Notes: generated from the sequence alone by a model not told the origin. Shown: positions 1-9,076, numbered from the stretch's first letter. The stretch is 12,841 nt of DNA from Haplosporangium gracile (GCA_015499985.1 JAAAUF010000777.1:4648-17488); one strand, 5' to 3'. Made by a program: numbers and translations.

Positions 1-1484
1 TTTTTTTTTTTTTTTTTTTTGGAAGAAACGCGGAGTTGCAACAAAAAAATCGCACACGAAGATTCTACGAGCGGATCGTTTATATTTTAATTCTTGGGAG
101 GCTCAGTCCTTAGCCGGGCGTTACTTTTTGTGAAAAATGGAAAGAAAGAAACCGGCCACAAGCAAGGTTTGCAATCATTCTTCAAAACCAAGCACTCAGA
201 ACGAAACTAGCTGCGCCAGGAATGTTTATCGGTGCATTTTACGCAATCGTTAAAAGAAGGGACTGGCCCACATCCGCTTGTATATTGGCAGCGTGTCGAG
301 AGATCAGATTAGAGAGCATAGATTTCTTGCACAACTGGTATCTCAAACTGGATGCGACTGCCGAGAAATGAATATCGGTCCAAATTCATGAAAAAATTCA
401 AGGGTTCATGTAAGACGAAACGGATTCACGTATCCTGTTAACTATTTTCACAAATGGCGATTCAATCACAAAAATGCGACCTACAGTTGACACAAAAGAA
501 AAGACGGAAAAGAAAATGAATTATGTATGCTCTCAAAAATATTATCTGATGCGCGACTCGTTGATATCAAGTCAGTCAGTTCAAAAGATGAAGGGATTTG
601 ATGGTGGCGCAAATCTATCTTGCACTACTTGAGACTTATATAGACCGCGAATATGAGTACGAAAATGTAAGCAAGATATCCAGCGCATCGCCCGAATCCT
701 TCATCTATGCAACTCCATGCGCCGCATCAACGATAAGACACTTGATATAACCCGAAGTCGTGCTCGGCAAACTATTTACTTGACGGAACGTTGGTACTTG
801 AATATTGATAGGGAGGCCTGTTACACTTTTCTTCTAATATCAAAGTATCCACACCAAATCTCGTTTATAATGCTGGTAAAAGAAGGCGTGTGGGAGCTCT
901 CCTCAGAGCGCTGTCCAAGAGAATGAACGAAATAAAGCTGCTTGGACAGGGGCTAGTTCCCATCATATTACAAACGTAGAATTATCCACCTTCATTAATC
1001 TAAAGTAATGCGCGTGATAAACAAACAGAGAAACCTCCTGCACCTTACGTTTCCAATAAAACAAGGTGTTTACTTCATCTTACCTCCGTGTATTACCATG
1101 TCCATATCTAAACGACAGGTCCCCTCTCAAGAACATTTTAAGCGGGCGAAAGGATCCAAATAACAACAACAACAGGATATCTTCGTGTGCCTTGCACCAC
1201 AAAGAAGCAACATCAGCCTATAGCAGCATGAGTCGCAGAAGTACTTACTCTTGATTTAATGTATTAAAGGCTGAAGCGGTTAAATCGTTGTCACAAGTTG
1301 GTAAAAAAAAAAATTAGACCAATCACTTTCCGTCCATGTGTCCGTGCGTACCATGTGGTTTAAAGCGCGCATATTGCATAACATGAAGACCAGATCCAGA
1401 GCGGCCTGTAAATTGAGGAATGACCAAATCATCATCTCCCGATCTTTTATGTCGCCCTGACAAACGGCGCTATTTCATCAACGC

Positions 1485-1514
1485 TCTAGAAAATCCACAA
1501 CGTTATTTTCTAGA
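1485..1514. repeat. Perfect 10-bp inverted repeat with a 10-nt loop
   Basis: The arm TCTAGAAAAT (1485-1494) is followed by ten loop bases and then its exact reverse complement ATTTTCTAGA (1505-1514). Both arms contain a TCTAGA palindrome. It lies about 450 bp downstream of the CBS gene stop, outside any gene I can support. It could form a hairpin in RNA from either strand, or be a remnant of a small element. No T-run follows it, so it is not a simple terminator. Confidence 0.75.
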
Positions 1515-1555
1515 ATGAAAATTGAGTGAAACAGATGCGTGGTGGAGGCTAAAAG

Positions 1556-1569
1556 CTATCGATCGATAG
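1556..1569. repeat. Perfect 14-bp palindrome CTATCGATCGATAG
   Basis: The 14 bases read the same on both strands. It lies 41 bp after the hairpin at 1485-1514. A third small inverted repeat, TGTGCA-TGG-TGCACA, is found about 80 bp further on. The palindrome could be a homodimer binding site or chance. Confidence 0.7.
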
Positions 1570-1968
1570 TATCGTCTACTTTCTGCATTTCATTTCAAAG
1601 GAGGTTCGGTTGCCCTGAATACATCGCTCTAGATTTTTTTTCTCGAATAATTTGTGCATGGTGCACATCAAAGCAGAGTTCCTCGAATTGCTCGATACAA
1701 AATAAAAAATAATAAACTTTGCTGTTGTTGGAGTAAGTGGGGTATCGATTAAGTGTCAATCTCTAAAATGGCCCTCTATCGGCTTTATAATTTTACACTG
1801 GCACTTGTACGCGACACTTCCAGTTTTGAAAGAATGTATGAGAACAAAATACTCAATTGATCCAAGTGTTGATACTATGTCAATGCTACTTAATCACTAA
1901 AAGCGTGCATGGTCACTGCCTTTCTTGCATCCGTAACATTGGTATCAGACAACAAACCGTGACGAGAT

Positions 1969-4000
1969 TTATCCCAAAAAGACGGAAAGAATGTCGCTGA
2001 GGGTGATGCATCCTACAGGCCGGTCCTCATCATCGACCAGCCAAGACCGGTGTCCGTGGTTGCGAACAACGCCGCTCATCAACTGACCCAGCGAGAACTT
2101 TGCCCGGCAGCTCAGCGGTTTCTTGAGACTGCCCTGGCATGTCTTCAGGTACACCAGTACAGGACGGTGTAAGTCCTCGATCCTGTTAGGGTTGATCCCA
2201 CGCAAGTCCGCCGCCGACATTTCTGCTACCAGCGCCCCATCTGAATCTAATATAGCGAACAAATAAAATATCGTTGGTGTTAGTACGTCAGACGACAAAT
2301 GAGAGGCCAGGTCTTCGCCTTGTCATACAAAAACACACAAGTAGAGAGAGATTAGCTTACCGACGATGGCTACACAGGTGGCGTGGGAGGTGGACATCTT
2401 TTGGAGAGCATCCCAGGCCTGGGACTGGATGGTGATTGATACAGGTGTACGCTTGAGTCTGCTTGCTGTTGCCGCGTCAAGGTACTCCTCTGCGTATTTG
2501 AGGGCATGACCTGCAAAACTGTCGGCTGAAACATCCAGAATAGAGCCCAACTCGTGATTGTGCTCCAGGAGGTAGCGAATAACATCAGTCTGAGAGATCA
2601 AGCAACCCGCTGAGGGCTTGCGCGCCTGCTGTTCCAGTTCAATGGCAGCGTTCTCCTCTGTGTCTGCCTGATCTGTACGAACAGGAATGTCCTCCAGCAC
2701 CAAGATGCGGTGCACACGGTGCTTTGTGAATAATTCGATCCTAAACAAGGGCATAGGGTCAGGGAAAACAAAAAAGTATGTGTTTGTCAGGAATCTTTAC
2801 ACAGCCCACATGCGCATGCCGTATTTGCGCATCCGTACACCCGCGGATCCGTCTCCCTCCGATGTTCACTTACAATTGTGTCAAGGAGATGCTTGGCTGG
2901 CAAGTCCACAGTTTGGAGGAACTCATGGTCATCCCCACCAAAATCGCCACGGGCATCGATAGGAACTCAGTGTTCAAACCTTTAGCCGAGTCTGACGATA
3001 ATCCTTGCTCCTACATGGCAAAGGGTACCAAAAATACAAAAAAAAGAGTCGGTGTGTCAATCCCTCTTGTGTTGGTTGTTTGTTCCCAGTTCGCTGCAGA
3101 ATGAGGGCATCAATTGCCTTTTTTCCGTCCATTTCCCACGGGAGGAAAAAAGGAAAGATAAAAGTCCGAAATTCTCTTTTTTTTTCCTTTCGCCAATTAC
3201 CTCAAGGGTCGAAAGAAGGTCAAAGGCATCAATGATGGCGACATAGTCCTTTCGGTTGTTGAACTTGCGGTACACGGGCACCGAGAGGATGTCTGCTCTC
3301 CATTGGGCGTCCCGTCAAAGTAAAAAAAAATTCCGTGTTGTATGTTGTGTAAGTAAGCGTGTGTTCCCATGATCCAGAAACAGCCAAATGGCGGATCCAG
3401 GCCGAATCAAAAAAAGGGTCGCAGAGAGACATAACAAGAACGTCATCCGACCGGTTGGGACATGTGGAGAGTAGAAAAAAAGGCGAAAGCAAGAGAGATA
3501 AAGACGACAATCAGAGTCAGGTTCATGTTCTGGTTCATGTTCTGGTTCAGTTTTCCAAGTGCGCCCCTCCTACTGCCCCCTCTTCTTCACAACCTACGTT
3601 GGGCTCATCCGTGAGAAAAACAACCTCCTCTCTCCCCTATAATGAAAAAATTGCACCTGGGTACGATATTTTCTTGTAAATCAAGCACAGGGGTCATCCA
3701 TGCACGACCTGATATGACGACCCTTCTGTTCCTGAAAGTCAACAGCTCAGCGAGCAGAGTCTCTCTTCGCAACTCTTAACTGTATTTATCTGTCGAGTGC
3801 TCACCACACCATCATCAACAAACGAAGCCTACTTCACATAAGAATAAGGATTCTTAATTACCGTTGGCGAGGAGGGTCTTAAAGACAGTTTCGACAGTGG
3901 CGGTGACCTGGATATCGATGAGGTCGTGGTCCTGCTTCTTCTCGCTGAGGACGTCGGCGACGGTGTGTGTTGCCAAGAACTGTGAATGCAGTGAGGTCAT
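1969..4000 (-). CDS. Four-CBS-domain protein (Snf4/AMPK-gamma-like), 341 aa, five exons
   Basis: The model is complement(join(1969..2246, 2361..2740, 2874..3010, 3201..3292, 3862..4000)), 1026 nt. All introns are GT..AG, with phases 1, 0, 2, 1. I chose the ATG at 4000 because MTSLHSQFLATHTVADVL reads straight into the first CBS module. Four CBS modules can be seen: about residues 8-78 (ending AIIDAFDLLSTL), 100-185 (LTQLIELFTKHRVHRILV, then DVIRYLLEH), 205-262 (TCVAIVDSDGALVAEMSAADL) and 275-341 (HRSWLVDDEDRPVGCITLSDIL). In this family, paired CBS modules form Bateman domains that bind adenine nucleotides. The length and four-module layout match yeast Snf4 (about 320 aa), but the N-terminus lacks the usual Snf4 wording. 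A regulatory role in an AMPK-like kinase is therefore inference. It could instead be one of the CBS-only proteins of unknown role. I saw no kinase or transporter domain. Confidence 0.85.
3293..3861 (-). other. Unusually long first intron (569 bp) of the CBS gene
   Basis: The donor (AAC G|gtaatt, at 3861) and acceptor (gagcag|AC ATC, ending at 3293) join exons 1 and 2 in frame across the first CBS module. The other introns in the window are about 80-190 bp, so this one is three to six times longer. No reading frame inside it continues the protein. It holds a 12-bp tandem repeat and a possible box C/D pair, both listed separately. Confidence 0.8.
3520..3549. repeat. 12-bp tandem repeat, 2.5 copies, inside the long intron
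   Basis: The unit GGTTCATGTTCT occurs at 3520-3531 and 3532-3543, followed by the half unit GGTTCA at 3544-3549, with no mismatch. It is intronic on the minus strand, so it does not encode a repeat peptide. Replication slippage is the simplest explanation. Confidence 0.85.
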
Positions 4001-4704
4001 TTCGAGTTAAAGTTGTATATAGTTTGTCGTAATGTGGAATGAGAGTGAGTGAAGTGGTTGTTTTTTGGGTTTTTGATTGCGTGCGAGGGGAATGCAAGAG
4101 TGAGAGTGACTAGTTAGAGTGAAGGGTAAGGGAGAGTGAGGAAATGTGAATGCAAAGTAGAGAAAGAAGGAAAGAAGTAGAAGAAGTAGAAGAAGAAAAC
4201 GTAGAAGAAGTAAAAGTAAGAAGAGACGCCGAGGGTTCAAAAGATAAAAATAAGGGTGCGTCTGTCTGTGTCCCGCTCGTTTGCGTCTCACTGATATGTT
4301 GTGTTATGTTATGTTTGTGTGTGCGAGAAAAAGAAAAATTGAAACAAAAAAAAAAAAAGTTGACCCGACGAATACGAAAAGAAACAATTCGCACGCGGGT
4401 ACGCACCATGACATCGTCCCTTCTTTGTTTTATTTCTTTGTGCGACTTCCTTGCTTCCCATGCTTCCCCCTCTTTTACACTTTACAGTCCACTCAGTTCA
4501 AACACATCCAACAGCAACAATAAAACAACGACACACAGTCTAAGAACGAACAAAAAGACCCACGGTCATATTACTCATGCCTCAGTTATCCACTCCAAAA
4601 GCAAAATCTCTTCTTTCTGGTGCGCAAGGTCTGATTTTTATCGAGTAAATTAGGACCGTAGAGTTGGCTATTAAGGGAGGCGCTGGGGGGTATCCACTGA
4701 CTGT
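4001..4704. promoter_or_regulatory. Upstream region of the CBS gene / downstream region of SPC25
   Basis: These 704 bp separate the CBS gene ATG (4000) from the SPC25 stop (4705), both on the minus strand. Read on that strand, it has a CACTC-rich stretch just before the ATG (about 4030-4140) and, further upstream, a long pyrimidine tract built from CTTCTA/CTTCTT units (about 4155-4225). Such tracts are common in fungal promoters. A run of 12 A is present near 4347-4358. Open frames overlapping this stretch are simple-sequence artefacts. I see no RNA gene. Confidence 0.55.
4155..4225. repeat. GAAGTA/GAAGAA simple-sequence tract
   Basis: This is an imperfect microsatellite of GAAGTA and GAAGAA units, almost without C on the + strand. 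On the minus strand it is a pyrimidine tract about 155-225 bp upstream of the CBS gene ATG, a usual place for a nucleosome-poor fungal promoter element. Confidence 0.7.
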
Positions 4705-6206
4705 CTACTTTTTCGAAAGACTCCTGAACGCCTGACGAACCTTCTTCATAAATCCATAAAAGTCTCTCGTCTCGTTCAAGTATCGAAGCAATGCTGGCAG
4801 TTCCGGTAGGTCGGGTGAGCAATCCGACGCTATTCATCACAAACAACAATGATTTACAAAGTACGTTAACACACATGCACTGTCGCACTATAGTCGGACA
4901 CACCAAAAGAAGATAACGAGGGAACGGGCCACAAACGGTACCTGAAAACTCGTGTTGAGAGACATCTAGAGTGATTGAATATTCTTGCTCCCAATCCTGC
5001 TCACTTATCCGCGTAAAGACAAATCCAATGTGATCCACTATGTAAGGGGTGATAAACATAAAATGACCAGATACAGACGGTTAGCTACTCTTCGTTCAAG
5101 ACGGTGTCACGGGAAGGCAGAAATGAAGGCGATAGCACAAAAGGGCAAGACGTTACCTTTGACGCCGACAATACGCATAGAAAGGAAAGACTCATAGCCT
5201 GCCAACTCGGGCTTGTTCTTCAAGACCTGCTCATCTAAGGCCTTCTTTAGTGCAATCTTGGCTATTCATAGTGACCAGGTACGGCAAAAAGGAGAGCGTT
5301 CCGTTTGGTCAATGAGTCCTTGTGGTGCCATGTGAACAAACAAAAAATTTGCAATTTTTCATTTGTTTCTCCTGCATGCAGTGTCTCTTGTCTGTGTTCG
5401 TTCGAACGTTCCCTCCTGGGTTTCCAGAATCAATCGTTTTTTGTTACCTTCCCGCTTAGCCTTGACCTCTTTCCGGAGGAGGTCGAGTTGTGCCTCGTGC
5501 AATGACCTTGTCTGCTTCATGTCCTCGTATGTTGCCGAAAGCTGCTGAATTGTCTTTGTCATAATCTGAGCCTCCTCCCTTTCCTTCTGTAGCGCTATCA
5601 TCGATAATCAAAACACGAAGGACGCTGGGTTAGCTATGTTGTTCTTGGTTAGCAAAACAGAATTAGAGAACAAGCAACTTCTCCATCCCGTGACGTACTT
5701 TTATTGAGCGCGGTCTCCTGTGCAACGGCAATCTTCATTTCTTCCCGCACTTCCCGATCGTACTCTAAAATACAAAGTGGAAGTCGTAGAGACCAAGAGT
5801 TAATTTACTGTATTCCTGGACTTTTAGAACCAGATACTCTCTATGCAAATAACAACCAACAGCGCGGTTGTAGTCCTGTACCTCGTGCCTCGGCAGTCTC
5901 CCGGACCCACTGCTCAGTGTTTTCGACGATTTTTGACTTGATCTTTTGAATGGCGCTGTTAACCTCGGTCTCGAATGTGGCCGCACGCGCCAAAAGTTCA
6001 TCGCTGTCGAACTGTGGTGTGGGGAGTGTAGGTGTTGAGAGGTTGGGTGTCTTTGAGGGGAGGAGGGATAGGCGTTGGCTTCCAAAGGAGGAACGATGGT
6101 TGGAGTGGTCCGTCATGAGCGAGGGTCTTCCTCCTGTGCCTGTGCCTGTTCCTGTTGAGCTCCTGAGAGATGACCGTGGGTGTGCTTGTGCCTCTGTGTA
6201 TGCCAT
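4705..6206 (-). CDS. SPC25: Kinetochore protein Spc25 (Ndc80 complex), 287 aa, six exons
   Basis: The model is complement(join(4705..4829, 4942..5037, 5157..5261, 5448..5594, 5699..5764, 5882..6206)), 864 nt. All five introns (104-186 bp) are GT..AG and all are phase 1. The product matches Spc25 in layout. Residues 1-65 are disordered and rich in Ser/Thr/Gly with a TGTGTG run. A long charged coiled coil follows, about 75-200 (for example LQKEREEAQIMTKTIQQL). The C-terminal globular (RWD-like) domain, about 205-287, reads HIGFVFTRI, then YSITLDVS, then LRYLNETRDFYGFMKKVRQAF, and ends SLSKK. The phrase LN-TRDF-GF--KVR-AF near the end is the Spc25 hallmark. In the family, Spc25 pairs with Spc24 and anchors the Ndc80-Nuf2 rod to the inner kinetochore. 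Yeast Spc25 is 221 aa; the extra length here is mainly the disordered N-terminus. It is transcribed divergently from the mitochondrial-type gene at 6523. Confidence 0.9.
6133..6156. repeat. 6-bp tandem repeat coding Thr-Gly units in SPC25
   Basis: Four hexamers follow one another: CCTGTG, CCTGTG, CCTGTT, CCTGTT. Read on the minus strand they encode the alternating Thr-Gly run in the disordered N-terminus of Spc25. As the unit is six bases, copy-number change would keep the frame. Confidence 0.8.
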
Positions 6207-6522
6207 ATTTGTTTTTTTGTCGTTGCTGGTCTATGTTTTTTGTGGTGATGGTAGACTTCCTGGGTGGTTGTCGTTCCTGTGTCCTCGCTTGCGAGTGGAT
6301 GTGTTCGTGTTTGTTGTTATCGTTAACCGTGAAGCGATGGCGGCAAATAAAACGCGCTTTACATGGCAAAAATCAAGTCTCAACCCAGTCCCGGGAAGAG
6401 CTAAGCCACTCGACATAAGGCCAAATTAATTCCTGGCCTCGTTTTCGTTTACTTAATTCAACTCTCACTCACACTCACACACCCACGCCCAGGCAAGGAA
6501 CAGTGACACAGGCACCAGGAAG
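6207..6522. promoter_or_regulatory. Divergent promoter between SPC25 and the mitochondrial-type gene
   Basis: Only 316 bp separate the two start codons (6206 on minus, 6523 on plus), so both 5' UTRs and both promoters must share this space. A CACTC-rich tract (about 6462-6485, with TCACTCACACTCACACACC) lies 38-61 bp before the plus-strand ATG, a plausible initiator region. I saw no clear TATA box and no exact MCB (ACGCGT) cell-cycle site. Confidence 0.6.
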
Positions 6523-8157
6523 ATGTCGACTCATGCTGCAAGAACGCGGGTGCTATTCGCACGAACCCGGATATCGCGGAGCTACAGCAACACCGCCGCC
6601 CCAACCAACACCAGCAACACGCAACAGCCAAGGACAACTACCCACACCTCAAGAGGACCTACTATCCCACGCAAACCGCGGATACAGGACTTGTCTAACG
6701 ATATGCCGCCACGCTCCTTCCTACTAGACCTTCCGACACGACCAACGTCTAAGCGACTATCTCCTACGGGACGAGAGCATGAAGCATTGACGTCGTTTGA
6801 AAAGAGGATCGCTAACAACCCCTATGGTATGTTGCCAGCTAACAATGTGTTTTGTGAGGCGGTAATGCATCCAGTCGAGCAGGAGTTGAACAGGAACTTC
6901 TTTTTATGTACACGCTGATATCTGACCTGAAGAGCTTCTTTACTGCTCTGTGTCTCTCGTAGCCGCGATCCTGGCCACACCTGTCAGGCAATGCTTCTAT
7001 ACCCGGCTCATTCTCCCAAGTGGTACGGTCTCAGGAACTCCATATCAATTTTCTTCACTGCCCTTCGGATGAAAAATCTGTTACCGGGAACTAATTAACG
7101 ACCCGATCTCTCATTTTGCGATACGTCATAGCATTCCTGACTAAGTTCATCCAAGCAGCAGGACCTGACGATAAACCCTGGATCGTACCAGAGCGGATCT
7201 TGCCCCATGCCATCACCAAAAAACCAACACCGAGTGCCTATCATGATGACCCACGCAACGGATTCGGCAAATGGATGGCCACTACATCTGCCGTCATCGA
7301 TAATGTCATCAAAGAAGGTACCCTCACCTACCTATAACTACTCAGGAACTTGTGACAATGAGCGATGGATATAAATACTAACGTCTCTTTTGCGGTTGAC
7401 CTTTGATCACTTAGGACGGTACAAGATGATCAACACGGCGGCGTTTATGAGACAAGACATGTCGGAGCTGGTTTATGCTCAGTGGTCCATTCGAGTCGCG
7501 CACGAGTTCAGGGTGCTTTACAAGGAGTCTTTCACAAAAGAGACTAAAAAACAGCCTACGCTTCGCCGCCCTCGATTCATCGTCATGGATGGATCGCACG
7601 CTCACCCACCTGGAGGCAAGAAGACGGGCGATAATTCAGGGACTAGCGGAGCGATGGAAGGGCTGGCACCGATTCTGGGATTCAGGAGTGCACAGAGGAT
7701 TGAGGTGCCATGTGTGTTGTATTTTGGCAAGGGTCTTCAGCTGACTTCTGGGGTGACCAGCAAGAATGCTTCAGAAGTGAGCAAGGAGACCAAGAAGAGC
7801 AATGATCGGAATCTATCAGTGTCAAGACAGACCCCAGCAACAGGATTGCTAGAAGACCTCGACATAACAAAACCAAACCTCCCAGTGTTCGTCATGGACA
7901 GGCATCCCACACATGAGCAAATGGACATCTGGCAATCGAGTGGACGGTGGTTCAAGTCGCCTGTGTACGATATGGAACGGCTCTTTGAGCATCATCCACA
8001 GGGACTGGAGGTCATCAAGCAGAAATGTCTTGAATTGCTACCGACTGCTCAGGTGCCTACTAGTGACATGAATGCGGCACCTATGTGGTTGGGCGTTCGA
8101 GGATCCAGAATGACGATCCCGATCTGTATTGGGCTCTGGAAAATGGCCTCTATTTGA
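6523..8157 (+). CDS. Unrecognised protein with mitochondrial presequence, four exons; C-terminal frame uncertain
   Basis: The model is join(6523..6826, 6963..7022, 7132..7317, 7415..8157), 1293 nt, 430 aa. The three GT..AG introns (97-136 bp) are all phase 1. The N-terminus MSTHAARTRVLFARTRISRS is Arg-rich, lacks acidic residues and is followed by YSN, a good mitochondrial targeting signal with a likely cleavage around residues 20-23. A disordered Thr/Pro/Arg linker follows to about residue 85. The folded part seems to begin at SFEKRIANNPYAAILATPVR and continues through LPSAFLTKF, FIVMDGSHAHPPGG, PVFVMDRHPTHEQMD and VYDMERLFEHHPQ. I do not recognise the family and assign no enzyme activity. 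A mitochondrial matrix location is inference. As written, the last 25 codons (from about 8083) look unlike protein, while the next frame reads DDPDLYWALENGLYLNKP and stops at 8166-8168. Either a base is missing near 8080-8085, or a 56-bp intron (8053..8108) is used, or the gene is truly frame-shifted. Confidence 0.75.
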
Positions 8158-8162
8158 ATAAA
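8157..8162 (+). terminator. AATAAA at the end of the mitochondrial-type gene
   Basis: A canonical AATAAA hexamer overlaps the annotated stop (TGA, 8155-8157). In the alternative frame it is coding (Asn-Lys). This is early for a poly(A) signal, so it may be coincidental. Confidence 0.3.
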
Positions 8163-8724
8163 CCTTAATCACCCTTTTCTCTCCACTCAGAATCACTAGT
8201 TGACAATGAGACTCCTTGGGGAAGGCGTTATGATTGCCATTTGACCTCTATTTTTTTTCTCGACCTTGGTTCCCAATTTCATTGAGAGACCATAGGGACG
8301 GTGGTGAAAAGTAAGGACAGAGTGGACCAGTGACACCGCAGACTGATCAAAAATCTTTGGCTTATAAATCACCCCTCCAAAAACGCGTCAAGATAAATTT
8401 CAATATCTAGTTTTTTTTTTTTTTCGGGACGCGTCACGACTCCTTTTTTTTGTCAGGTGCATAAAAATACAAGGTAAGCGACATCCTTTTGTTTCTTTGA
8501 CCATTTTCTCTTTGCGATCTTTCTTTATTCATTATTCACTTTTCTCGCCTAAATAAATAATGTGTTACGAAACGTCTAGGCAAAGAGAGGGAGGGGGGAG
8601 GAGGCTTCCAGTATCTCAAAACACTTTTATTCTTGAGAAGAGTGGTCCAAGGATAGAAGGTCAAAAGGTGAAGACAGAAGGGATGATAGAGTATGATTGC
8701 GCTCAGAATGTGCAATCAACTGCT
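8158..8724. other. Intergenic region between two convergent genes
   Basis: These 567 bp lie between the stop of the plus-strand gene (8157) and the stop of the minus-strand secreted-protein gene (8725), so they should carry both 3' UTRs. There are two T-runs (about 8250-8258 and 8410-8424) and TATA/AATAAATAA-like AT-rich words, but nothing that fixes a cleavage site. An open frame at 8560-8757 on the plus strand has low-complexity sequence and no recognisable product. I see no RNA gene. Confidence 0.5.
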
Positions 8725-9076
8725 TTAGCACAGAACGAAGTTCTTCACACTCATTAACACGACCCAAGTAAAGTTTCCTCCGTCTTTCTTATAGTTGTCA
8801 TACATGACATCGCACTTGCGCTCAGCGTCCCTGAGTTTCTCCACGCAGCCGTTAACGCATCTTTTTGCATATTTTCCTCTAGTAACCCGGCATTTCCCGA
8901 AGCAGTTTGCACTACCAATACCCCGCTTTGGCCTTGCAGTTGCACTTGGCCGTCTCAAGCATAGTGGACATGCAAATTTCTTTGACGTACTCAGTGGGGT
9001 TCTTGGGGCAGTCGAAGGCCATGACGGTCAAAGTGGTCAAGACGAGGGCGACAAAAGTGAGAAAATGGAGCTTCAT
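8725..9076 (-). CDS. Small secreted cysteine-rich protein, 90 aa, one exitron-like intron
   Basis: The preferred model is complement(join(8725..8911, 8991..9076)), 273 nt. The protein begins MKLHFLTFVALVLTTLTVMA, a clear Sec signal peptide, and cleavage before FDCPKN is likely. The mature part has cysteines in a nearly symmetric order: C, eight residues, C-x3-C (CFGKC), ten residues, C-x3-C (CVNGC), ten residues, C. A lysine-rich tail (YDNYKKDGG) follows, ending in a lone Cys. I recognise no named family; fungal small secreted proteins of this kind are often lineage-specific, and the role is unknown. The 79-bp intron has a strong donor (gtacgt, at 8990) and acceptor (ttggtag, ending at 8912), and joins the frames exactly. 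However, it is itself an open, coding-like stretch with three more cysteines. Retention would give a 54-residue product ending at the TAG inside the acceptor. One surplus G in the GGGG run (8921-8924) would also join the two frames without splicing. Confidence 0.7.
8912..8990 (-). other. Exitron-like intron in the secreted-protein gene
   Basis: This 79-bp GT..AG segment is open in the frame of exon 1 and encodes KEICMSTMLETAKCNCKAKA-type sequence with high GC at third positions, unlike the AT-rich introns of neighbouring genes. Its stop codon TAG includes the acceptor AG. Removing it restores the downstream reading frame exactly (GA + T gives Asp). Confidence 0.55.

Larger units (their letters stand above)
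1..1968. other. Gene-free AT-rich region at the left edge
   Basis: I see no convincing gene here. The longest open frames (717-926 and 1066-1254, both +) encode 60-70 residues with no recognisable motif and no splice partners, and I take them as chance. The stretch starts with 20 T, is AT-rich, and holds several perfect inverted repeats (listed separately). I found no tRNA, rRNA or snRNA signature and no transposase remnant. The right end must include the 3' UTR of the minus-strand CBS gene that stops at 1969, but I cannot place its polyadenylation site. Confidence 0.6.

Noticed and set aside
717..1254. Two small plus-strand open frames as genes
   Set aside because: There is no motif, signal peptide, splice partner or promoter evidence, and lengths of 60-70 aa are expected by chance.
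2952..2980. A 14-nt GT..AG segment (gtttgaacactgag) in CBS gene exon 3 that would join another frame in phase
   Set aside because: It is far too short to be spliced. Reading straight through gives the CBS-like FLSMPVAIL...LTQLIELF and the correct phase for the next exon.
4110..4653. Long open frames on both strands over 4110-4653
   Set aside because: They come from simple purine/pyrimidine repeats, give Phe/Ser/Leu- or Glu/Lys-rich nonsense, and lie in the CBS gene promoter.
4586..5059. 157-aa minus-strand open frame taken as one exon
   Set aside because: Only its first 45 or so residues are real SPC25. It reads through an intron (4830..4941) into the wrong frame, whereas splicing gives the proper Spc25 C-terminus.
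5950..6429. 159-aa plus-strand open frame
   Set aside because: It lies antisense to SPC25 exon 1 and across the divergent promoter, and has no recognisable domain.
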